From Butyriboletus loyo (taxonomy: Eukaryota; Basidiomycota; Agaricomycetes; Boletales; Boletaceae): a stretch of 16,351 bases of DNA. The notes under the pieces are model-generated. The model was not told the origin of the DNA, did no database searches, and saw nothing but the letters and a program-made list of their open reading frames with translations. The DNA lies in the NCBI GenBank assembly GCA_038093515.1, contig JBBPSI010000391.1, positions 1 through 16,351 of the forward strand, in the 5' to 3' direction. The translations under genes and the position numbers were made by a program. Below, piece after piece: positions 1 to 6,710 of this stretch. Every line of letters begins with the position of its first letter. Positions within the stretch are counted from its first letter, which is position 1.

Positions 1-418
1 GTGGGAACTTACATGTGATCTCTTGCTGACTAAGCATATGATGTCATGGCCTAGACCAGGCCTAGACTCTATGACGTCACAACACATGTATTTAATCTCC
101 GTTTACTTCCCTTCTTTATGATCCCCGCGCCTCGTGTGGTTAATCACTGCTGCGCTTCTCTTCTTTAGTCTAGCCATGTATAGTAATTCCTCACACACAC
201 AGCATGGTCTGTGCGCATCTCTGTACAATATAAAGGGCTTGTGGTTAGACTAGGATTCCCTAGTTTTAACCACTTGTCTATTCGCTGGCAACAGTTGAGG
301 GCTAAGCTAAGACTCCTAGTTCATACTTGCCAGGTACTTGTGTATACCTGCAACTGTAGTGGACCGCTTGTGGCATTGTATTCGTACTGGCATTCGACTG
401 TGTGTTGCTATCGTTACA
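1..418 (+). repeat. Family B LTR, left end outside the window
   Basis: This stretch aligns with the complete family B LTR at 1168-1687, starting at about its position 100, so the window opens inside the LTR. Shared landmarks are a CRE-like TGACGTCA (72-79), the box GGTCTGTGCGCA (206-217) and a TATA box (229-235), all reading rightward. The right edge is CGTTACA at 418. Directly after it the E protease sequence begins on the other strand, so the LTR sits inside the pol gene of E. It may be a solo LTR or the 3' LTR of an element lying to the left. The expected 5-bp target copy would be CATGT (419-423), but its partner is outside the window. It differs from the second B LTR by many substitutions and small indels near the 3' end, so the two are separate, older insertions. 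Confidence 0.85.
72..235 (+). promoter_or_regulatory. Family B LTR promoter elements (left copy)
   Basis: Three elements lie in order: TGACGTCA (72-79, the palindromic ATF/CREB-type site), GGTCTGTGCGCA (206-217) and TATAAAG (229-235). Transcription would start about 30 bases after the TATA box and read rightward, antisense to the E protease. The roles are inferred from sequence and from the same order in the second B LTR. Confidence 0.5.
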
Positions 419-842
419 CATGTCGAGGTACCGGATGAGGTACTGTTGTGTAATTGCCCATGGGTCGTCAGGGCGTCTCTCTGTGGGTTGTTCTGGAAAT
501 ACGACTCTTCCAGTCGTCCAGTCAATGTCGGGGTTGGCGTCGCGAAGCCAGGGCAGTCCGAGGATAACGTTTTCTTGTCTGACATTGAGGATCAAGAACT
601 CTCGGAGTTGTTCCGTTCCTCCTGTCTGGAGGATCATTGTTGTCGAATACCGTATGGTTCCTCCTTTATTCCTGGAACCGTCGACGTTCTGAGCTACTAG
701 CTCCTTGTTTAAACGTTTGATGGGGAGGTTGTTCCACTTGACAAAATCCCTGTGGACAAAACATCCTGATGCTCCGCTGTCTACCAACGCGGTAGTGTCG
801 AATACTGGCCTGTTCTTGATGGCACATAGCACAACCGGGATG
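419..842 (-). pseudogene. Element E: pol protease region (fragment)
   Basis: Read leftward from 842, this encodes a Ty3/gypsy retropepsin. LVDSGASG carries the catalytic Asp, GLPWL is the C-terminal flap-region motif, and IDW follows as in family A. The fragment aligns with the family A protease from the AQS-x-x-IPV segment to the RYLVRYLD segment, at roughly half identity by eye, so it is a different family of the same clade. The frame is open throughout. It is cut on its 3' side by the family B LTR at 418/419, so the RT, RNase H and integrase of E lie to the left of the window. On its 5' side it is cut by A1 at 842/843. When A1 and one target copy are removed, the frame continues from the gag-like ORF at 8460 without a shift. 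It is inactive because the gene is split twice. Confidence 0.85.
838..842. repeat. A1 target site duplication, left copy
   Basis: GGATG precedes the 5' LTR of A1 and GGATA (8460-8464) follows the 3' LTR: four of five bases match. The assignment is supported because removing the element plus one copy restores the reading frame of E. Confidence 0.75.
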
Positions 843-848
843 TGTTAC

Positions 849-938
849 GGTAGTGGTATACTTTTTCCATCCACTACCACTTGGACTACTTCATTCGCCT
901 AGCCTTTCGCTAGTGCCCTTTGAGCGGTACGAACCGCT
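849..938 (+). other. Two inverted repeats in A1 U3
   Basis: The first is GGTAGTGG (849-856) facing CCACTACC (871-878). The second is AGCGGT (923-928), loop ACGA, ACCGCT (933-938). Both recur in the 3' LTR. In A2 the second becomes AACGGT/ACCGTT, a compensated pair change. U3 is transcribed as the 3' end of the element RNA, so either an RNA hairpin or a DNA palindrome is possible. Confidence 0.6.
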
Positions 939-1051
939 TTAGCTTAGTCATCATTTCTCGCGCACGGACACACTTTCTTTCGTACTCCAGAACTCTCTGG
1001 AATATTCCTTCCCCATTTGTAGTTTCCTTCTCGCGACTCGATTAGGAACTT

Positions 1052-1117
1052 GGTCTGTGCGCAGACCCCCAGTAGTATAAAGACTCGGTCTTTACACCCT
1101 GTACTGTATCTAGTTCT
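1052..1117 (+). promoter_or_regulatory. A1 5' LTR promoter, start site and self-primer
   Basis: The inverted repeat GGTCTGTGCGCAGACC (1052-1067) is followed by TATAAAG (1076-1082). The segment ATCTAGTTCT (1108-1117) starts 32 bases after the TATA box, the usual distance to a start site, and is the exact reverse complement of the primer binding site at 1796-1805. It is therefore the predicted 5' end of the RNA, which would fold back and prime minus-strand synthesis as in Tf1. Confidence 0.7.
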
Positions 1118-1162
1118 ACGCAGCCTACTGCTAGCAATTAGTATCACTTCCAGACTCTTAGT

Positions 1163-1167
1163 GTGCG
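1163..1167. repeat. Target site duplication of the inserted B LTR
   Basis: GTGCG at 1163-1167 is repeated exactly at 1688-1692, flanking the B LTR. The uninterrupted 3' LTR of A1 has a single copy at the matching place (8354-8358). Confidence 0.93.
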
Positions 1168-1687
1168 TGTTATAATCATAACATTTTATTTGTACACTTC
1201 GTACACTTTCAATTCGGACTTAGTCGTTTTCACTTTCAAAGGTCACGTGACATAGCGCACGTGATCGTGGGAACTTACATGTGATCTCTTGCTGACTAAG
1301 CATATGATGTCATGGCCTAGACCAGGCCTAGACTCTATGACGTCACGACACATGTATTTAATCTCCGTTTACTTCTCTTCTTTTTGATCCCCGCGCCTCG
1401 TGTGGTTAATCACCGTTGCGCTTCTCTTCTTTAGTCTATCCATGTATAGTAATTCCTCACACGCACAGCATGGTCTGTGCGCATCCTTGTACAATATAAA
1501 AGGGCTCGTGGTTAGACTAGGATTCCCTAGTTTTAACCACTTGTCTATTCGCTGGCAACAGTTGAAGATTAAGTTGAAACTCCTTGATTCCATCTTGCCA
1601 GGTCTTTGTGTAGACCTGCAACTGTAGTGGGACCTCGTGTGAAAGGGTACTACGTGCTAGCATTCGACTGCGCGTTGCCTCGCAACA
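1168..1687 (+). repeat. Solo LTR of family B inside the A1 5' LTR
   Basis: This is a 520-bp LTR with TGTT...AACA ends and an exact 5-bp target duplication on both sides. No internal sequence is present, so it is a solo LTR, probably left by recombination between the two LTRs of a full element. It begins with an inverted repeat, TGTTAT-AATC-ATAACA (1168-1183). It holds two CACGTG E-boxes (1244-1249 and 1258-1263), a CRE-like TGACGTCA (1338-1345), GGTCTGTGCGCA (1472-1483) and TATAAAAG (1495-1502). It lies downstream of the A1 start site and upstream of the A1 primer binding site, in the same orientation as A1. Confidence 0.93.
1242..1502 (+). promoter_or_regulatory. Family B LTR promoter elements (inserted copy)
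   Basis: GTCACGTGAC (1242-1251) and a second CACGTG (1258-1263) are E-boxes of the type bound by bHLH factors. TGACGTCA (1338-1345) is an ATF/CREB-type site. GGTCTGTGCGCA (1472-1483) and TATAAAAG (1495-1502) form the core promoter. The likely start is near 1525-1530, just before an inverted repeat ACTAGG-ATTC-CCTAGT. Transcription from here would run into A1 gag. Function is inferred from motifs only. Confidence 0.5.
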
Positions 1688-1795
1688 GTGCGCACTAAGA
1701 CATAGTCTGAGACTCACCCAGAATCGTCTCTCGAGTCTCGAGGCCACTCCAGAGTGCCTCCTCGCTGTTCAATTGTTAGCGCCCAGCATAACAAA

Positions 1796-1805
1796 AGAAC
1801 TAGAT
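1796..1805 (+). other. A1 primer binding site (self-priming type)
   Basis: AGAACTAGAT begins two bases after the LTR. It is perfectly complementary to ATCTAGTTCT at the predicted RNA 5' end (1108-1117, and 8299-8308 in the 3' LTR). I see no match to the 3' end of initiator tRNA-Met. The same arrangement occurs in A2 and, with compensating changes, in element E. Confidence 0.75.
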
Positions 1806-2184
1806 CTTCCTCTCGCTTCTGCTTCCCAGCAGTAAAGCCGCCCTCCCCTCGCCCACCATTTCCATCCAACGTCCCAGACGCGTCGGTCGTTCTTTCCGTG
1901 TTCCCTCTCCCGAACCGGAACCCATCGTCGTCGACAACCCATCGCCGCCACACTCTCCCGCCCTGCCAGACCCTCAACCCCAGTTTTCCCCTCTGCCCCA
2001 GTCGGACCCCGAACCCTCTTATCAACCCGAGGACCAGGGTCTAGGGCAGGAAGACGAACCGGAACCCAGCGACGACGGTTATCACAGCGACTGGCTTGAC
2101 AGAACCCCCCACGTATCTCGCTCTCCCTCTCCACCGTATTTCCCACCCGCAGATCCCTCTGACGACGAGAAGGACGACGACGAT
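1804..2184 (+). other. AUG-less open frame joined in frame to gag (A1)
   Basis: The gag frame stays open upstream of its AUG back to a TAG at 1801-1803 inside the primer binding site, about 127 codons. Read this way it gives a proline- and acid-rich segment (for example PSPEPEPIVVDNP) running into DDDD just before the gag Met. Compared with A2, most substitutions fall in third codon positions and the one indel is 12 bases, which is the pattern of coding sequence. No ATG occurs in any frame between the start site and the gag ATG in the uninterrupted leader of A2. The best non-AUG candidate is ATT at 1858, in the strong context CCCACCATTTCC. Alternatives are an untranslated leader or an unseen splice. 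Confidence 0.6.
1813..1843 (+). other. Leader box conserved between families A and E
   Basis: This 31-base segment right after the primer binding site recurs at 12116-12146 (A2) and, on the minus strand, at 10200-10170 (E). The core CAGTAAAGCCGCCC is identical in all three. It could be a packaging or primer-fold element. It also resembles a 3' splice site (pyrimidine run before CAG). Confidence 0.5.
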
Positions 2185-3159
2185 ATGTCTGATAAAAAGA
2201 ATATCGTTCCCAAGGACTTCACCGGTCTTAACGAAGACGCTTCGCGATGGCTCCTCGCCATGCACACCTACTTTGCCACTAATCAAACGGCATTCCCCGA
2301 CGACGAATCCAAAATCAATGCCCTCCTCATGAAGATGAGCGAAGGAAAAGGAAAGACATTCTCCGAAGGATGGATGAGCCTCCTTCTAGATGGACATCCC
2401 ACGGCGCGACAAAGAGAGTTCACAATGGTCTGCGAGGACTTCAACAGAGTCTTCCATCCCTTTGACGTAGGTGAAAGCGCCAGAATTGATCTGGGGAACC
2501 TCACCCAGAACAAAGCCAACCAAAAGGATGGCTACGACACCTACGTCACAGAATTCCAGCTCCTCGCTGCCAAGTCCGGAATCATCGATGAAAAGGCTCT
2601 CATCGAGTGGTTCATCCACGGTCTTGACCCCCGCCTCACAGAATCTGTCCTCTCTTGCGAGAAACCCCCTACCACGCTTGCCGGATGGGCTGAGAAAACA
2701 TCCGCCTTCCATGCACAGCACAAACGCATCAATGACCTCCGCGCCGGGAAAAGATACATCCCCACGTTCTCCTCCTCTTCCAAACCCTCATCCAACCAAA
2801 GGGACCCCAACGCTATGGACGTCGACGCCGTCCGACTTACTCCCATGCAACGCGCGGAGTACATGAAACAGAACAAATGTTTCATATGCCACCAAGTCGG
2901 ATGCCGCTCTACCAACCATCCCCGCCCCCCTCGCAACGGGCAGAACTCCCGAGGACCGCCCTCTCGCCCCCCTCGCAACCCTCAGCGCACACGCGCCGCC
3001 GTCGTCACGCAACCCGAACCAAAGCCCTCCCCGCTCGCCGACTATTTGTCCGAGTTAAAAGGTCGAGGCACTCAACAAGAAGATGTCTTGAGCGTTCTCA
3101 AAGCATGCTTCAACGATGATGAAGAAAGGCTGCCTGTCGCAGCAACTAAGGATTTTTAG
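2185..3159 (+). CDS. gag: A1 Gag (capsid/nucleocapsid) polyprotein
   Basis: This encodes the structural protein that forms the virus-like particle. From the ATG it gives 324 residues. Residues ~15-185 have the helical retrotransposon-gag layout (W-rich helices, FHPFDVGES, DGYDTYVTEFQ, LIEWFIHGLDPRL). A serine/arginine-rich linker follows, then the zinc knuckle CFICHQVGCRSTNH (~232-245), and a basic, proline-rich stretch. The knuckle ligands run C-x2-C-x4-C-x4-H, not the usual C-x2-C-x4-H-x4-C. The ATG is the first in the leader, but the frame is open upstream and may be used. The frame ends at TAG 3157-3159, inside the slip site for pol. Compared with A2 it lacks 21 bases near the 3' end, in frame, between AAG repeats. 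No other damage is visible. Confidence 0.93.
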   Translation: MSDKKNIVPKDFTGLNEDASRWLLAMHTYFATNQTAFPDDESKINALLMKMSEGKGKTFSEGWMSLLLDGHPTARQREFTMVCEDFNRVFHPFDVGESARIDLGNLTQNKANQKDGYDTYVTEFQLLAAKSGIIDEKALIEWFIHGLDPRLTESVLSCEKPPTTLAGWAEKTSAFHAQHKRINDLRAGKRYIPTFSSSSKPSSNQRDPNAMDVDAVRLTPMQRAEYMKQNKCFICHQVGCRSTNHPRPPRNGQNSRGPPSRPPRNPQRTRAAVVTQPEPKPSPLADYLSELKGRGTQQEDVLSVLKACFNDDEERLPVAATKDF

Positions 3160-3191
3160 AAGAGAGGGAAGTTTCGACGTCTTCTCCTCTC
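3153..3191 (+). promoter_or_regulatory. Gag-pol -1 frameshift signal (A1)
   Basis: The gag frame reads GAT TTT TAG. The five T's at 3153-3157 let the tRNA on TTT slip back one base, after which the pol frame reads TTA GAA. Two bases after the stop a hairpin can form: GAGAGGGAAG (3162-3171), a 9-base loop, then CTTC-T-CCTCTC (3181-3191), i.e. ten pairs with one bulged T. The pol frame is closed just upstream by TAA at 3147, so slippage has to occur in this short stretch. The sequence is identical in A2. The slip site is not a full X-XXY-YYZ heptamer, so slippage would use only the last tRNA. Confidence 0.65.
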
Positions 3192-4937
3192 CATACTCTC
3201 GCCCCTGTAGTTTTGTCAAATCCCAATGCGCAATCAATTCGAATTCCTGTGTCTTTATTCGCGCATGAAGAAGGTCAAATCGTCGACACATTCGCCCTGG
3301 TGGACAGTGGCGCAAGCGGATGCTTCATAGACCGAGATCTAGTGAAGCGAAAGAAATTGCCGATGGAACGGCTACCCAAGCCACTAAGTGCCCAAAACGT
3401 GGACGGGTCAAACAACCAAGGAGGAGTAATACGACACAAGGTCACCGTCTCCATCAGAATTGGAGAAACCGAGGAGGAACGGAGTTTCCTAGTCCTCAAC
3501 ATAGGAAAAGAAAACATGATCCTGGGACTACCGTGGTTACGAGAAGCCAACCCGGTAATAGATTGGGCCACCGGCCATATCGATCTCCCAGATCAAATCA
3601 AGAAGCCCCGACACGACTCCCCTCGGGCAATCGCTCAAAGGTACCTGGTACGGTACCTTGACTTGGACCCAGACTCCAAGATCGCCAAGCTCTGGAAGAA
3701 GCGAGTAGACGCTTCAGCAAGGGAAGCTTACCCTGTTCGAAAAGCAACCATCGCGACTGAGATCGCCGCCCAAGTCGTCAAGGAGAAAGCAGTTCTCCCT
3801 ACCCCGTTCGCCGCCTTTGCGGACGTTTTTGACAAAAAGAACACCGAGGAACTACCCCCGTCCCGATCTTTCGACCACGCTATCGACCTCGACAAAGACT
3901 TTGTCCCGAAAGTCGCCAAGGTCTACCCCCTGAACCCGAAAGAATCGGAAGCCTGCAAGGCTTTTGTCGAGGAACACCTCAAGTCAGGAAAGATCACTCC
4001 CTCGAAGTCTCCTCAGGCCGCCCCCTTCTTCTTCGTATCGAAGAAAGACGGCTCACTACGCCCTTGCCAAGACTACAGGTATCTGAATTCCCATACGGTC
4101 AAAAACGCCTATCCCCTCCCTCTCATCTCCGACCTCGTCGATCGCCTCAAGGGATCAAAAATCTTCACCAAGATGGACATCCGTTGGGGATACAACAACG
4201 TCCTCATCAAGCCGAACGACCGTTGGAAGGCGGCCTTCATCACCCCTCAAGGGCTGTTTGAGCCCACTGTGATGTTCTTTGGACTGTGCAACTCTCCCGC
4301 CACGTTCCAAGCGTTGATGGACCACATCTTCGGTGATCTCATGGCAGAAGGCTGGCTAATCATTTACATGGACGACCTTCTTATCCATTCTGCCACGTCT
4401 GCGGAGCACGAGGCCCGCACGATCCGCGTCCTGGAGAGACTCAGGGAACACAAACTCTTCCTCAAACTCGAAAAGTGTTCGTTCGACGCCGAGGAAGTCG
4501 AGTACCTCGGGATGATGGTCCGAGAAGGGCAGGTCAAGATGGACCCCACCAAGTTAAAGGCCATTCGCGAATGGAACCCCCCGACCTTAGTGAAGGCAGT
4601 CAGATCCTTCATTGGGTTCTGCAATTTCTATAGGAGATTTATTCAGGACTTCTCCCACATTGCTAAACCCCTTCACGATCTGACCAAAAAGAACTCCCCC
4701 TGGGCCTGGACCCCGGCTTGCGAACAGGCGTTCCAAGCAATCAAGCAGTCGTTCCTACGACAACCTGTTCTCTCAATGCCCAATGTCACGAAGCCGTTTG
4801 CTGTGATGACGGATGCTTCCCTCACTGCTACTGGAGCAGTGCTCATGCAGAAGGATGTCAACGGTGATTTGCATCCTTGCGCCTACTTGTCTAAAACGCT
4901 CTCACCGGCAGAGCGTAACTATGATATCTATGATCGC

Positions 4938-4988
4938 AAGTTGCTCGCTGTCATCCATGCATTGGAAGAATGGCGCCACTACCTATGA
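4938..4988 (+). other. Two inactivating changes in A1 RNase H
   Basis: Codon 4938-4940 is AAG (Lys) where A2 (DRELLAV) has the conserved acidic residue of Ty3/gypsy RNase H. Codon 4986-4988 is TGA where A2 has CGC (Arg) in WRHYLRG. The frame continues normally after the TGA. Confidence 0.9.
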
Positions 4989-5722
4989 GGTACTGGTCAT
5001 CAAGTAGAGATTCTCACTGACCACAAGAATCTCACGTATTTCCGCCAACCAAACAAGTTGTCCCGCCGGCAGGCACGCTGGCTCATGTTCCTACAGGATT
5101 TCGACCTGCATTTTCACCACGTTCCCGGAACCCAGATGGGCCCTGCAGACGCCCTATTCCGACAAGATGACGTTGACACTTCCGCCGACAACCAGGAAGT
5201 GACCCTCCTCCCAGAAAATCTCTTCGCTCGGAAGATTGACGTCGCCCTCACAGAAAAGGTTGCCGCCTCCACCCCCAGCGACCCCATGATTAAGAGGTGC
5301 ATGCAGGCCCTCTACGAAGACTCGCCCCTCTTCCCCAAGATGAATGCTGGCGATTGGGACTTTGACGGCAAGGAATTATATTTCCACAAGAAACGATATA
5401 TCCCCGAGGCCGCATGTGTCGACCTCATCCGATCCCTGCATGAAAGCCACGCTGGGGGTCACGGTGGAATCTTCCGCACCCAGAATCTGGTACAGCGGGA
5501 TTACTGGTGGCCGGGCATGGCTAATTTGGTCCGACACTTCATCTCTGGCTGCGCCGTATGTCAGGTGCATAAAGTTAATACTCACCCCACCATGCCTCCG
5601 CTCACCCTGCTGGCCAGCATGGCCTCTCGCCCCTTTGAACAGGTCTCAGTTGACCTCATCACCGGCCTTCCTCCCTCTTTAGGATATGATTCTGTCATGG
5701 TCGTGGTAGACCATGGGCTTAC

Positions 5723-5734
5723 GAAGGGGGTAAT
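5723..5734 (+). other. Possible central polypurine tract (A1)
   Basis: GAAGGGGGTAAT inside the integrase core is a 12-base exact copy of the sequence at 8023-8034, the polypurine tract plus the first base of the 3' LTR. The CCATGGG upstream is also shared. The same 12 bases lie at 16056-16067 in A2, within about 73 bases identical between the copies. A second plus-strand primer in this place is known from Ty1 and lentiviruses. The protein motif DHGLTKGV could also explain the conservation. Confidence 0.5.
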
Positions 5735-6710
5735 TTATTCCCCTTGCAACAAGGACATCGACGCGGCTGGAGTCACCAAATTATTTTTCAAAACTGTTTT
5801 CCTTCGGTTCGGCCTACACTCCCGCTGCATCTCGGACAGAGGCCCTCAATTCACATCCGCCTTCGCTAGAGAACTCGCAAGGCTCTTGGACTACGACCTT
5901 GCCCTCTCCTCCGCATACCACCCGCAGACTGACAGAGAAACCGAACGAGTCAATCAAGAATTGGAAACCTACCTACGGATCTTCTGTGATGGCCATCCAG
6001 AACGGTGGGCCGAACTCCTTCCTATGGCCGAATTCTCCCACAACTCCATGACTCACTCGTCGACAAATGTGACTCCCTTCTCCCTGATGGTCGGGTATGA
6101 ACTGAGGTCTTATCCTCCAATCGGAAAGACTTTCCTCCCCGCCCTCGAGTCCAGACTCTTGGAGCTCACGGAAGCCCGAACGGAAGCATTAGAAGCCCAT
6201 GAGAAGGCGCGGCATCTGATGAAGGAATGGATCTCGTCCATGTTCCGCCCATGGAAGACTGGCGACAAAGTTTGGCTTGAAGGGCGCAACCTTCGACTTA
6301 GGTACCCGTCCAAGAAGCTCACCCCAAGGTGGGAAGGACCATTCGAAATCGCACAGGTTGTCTCCCCTGTGGCGTATAGACTCCGACTACCGCCGACCTG
6401 GAAGATCCATGATGTCTTCCACGCGTCCCTCCTGACCCCTTATCGTGAAACAGCGGAACATGGTCCGAATTTCACAAACCCTCCTCCGGAAGAAATAGAC
6501 GGAGATGAAGAGTACGAGATCGATCGGATCCTGTCCCATCGCAGCTCGAAGGGATGCCGTCAGTTCCTTGTGTCCTGGAAGGGGTATTCCGCAGCGGAGA
6601 ACACCTGGGAACCAAACGGGAACTTGGTCCATGCGCAGGCCTTGCTCAAGGCTTATAAACTGCGCCACCCGAAGGACTTTCCCTCTCCATCTTTGCAGTA
6701 ACACTCGAAA

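Larger units (their letters stand above)
843..1793 (+). repeat. A1 5' LTR, split by a family B LTR
   Basis: The LTR halves are 843-1167 and 1693-1793, 426 bp together, matching 8034-8459. It starts TGTTACGG and ends GCATAACA. Compared with the 3' LTR it has four changes, all G to A or C to T in this copy, three of them at CpG. The U3 part ends at the predicted start site (1108). R and U5 hold the B insertion. Confidence 0.93.
3156..6701 (+). pseudogene. pol: A1 Pol (protease-RT-RNase H-integrase-chromodomain), broken
   Basis: This frame is -1 to gag. Domains in order: retropepsin LVDSGASG (Asp codon 3303) with GLPWL; reverse transcriptase with YMDD (4365-4376); RNase H with TDAS (Asp at 4812) and TDHK; a linker with ADALFRQDD; the integrase zinc finger LHESHAGGHGG...CAVC; the integrase core with Asp (5652), Asp (5835) and Glu (5943), the last two separated by 35 residues; a GPY/F-type segment WEGPFEI; and a chromodomain (6510-6660: EYEIDRIL, SWKGY, NTWEP). 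The last marks it as a chromovirus, in which this domain guides insertion to heterochromatin. Two lesions stand out. TGA at 4986-4988 replaces an Arg codon (CGC in A2). The RNase H Glu is Lys (AAG 4938-4940; GAG in A2). Both fit CpG deamination. Otherwise the frame is open to TAA 6699-6701. Confidence 0.93.

Noticed and set aside
1168..1687. MITE or DNA transposon in the A1 LTR
   Set aside because: TGTT...AACA ends, a 5-bp duplication, a promoter layout and a second copy at 1-418 all fit a solo LTR.
1794..1812. tRNA-primed primer binding site
   Set aside because: The bases after the LTR do not resemble the initiator tRNA-Met complement used by Ty3 and Ty1, and the self-complementarity to the RNA 5' end explains them better.
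1769..2146. Open frames on the minus strand and in other forward frames across the A leader and gag
   Set aside because: They are shadows of the proline-rich gag extension and gag; they start at TTG/GTG or run against the coding strand, and their products look like low-complexity noise.
5058..6701. Separate integrase gene starting at 5058
   Set aside because: The start would be a TTG. The frame is continuous with upstream pol apart from the TGA at 4986, so it is the second half of one broken pol gene.
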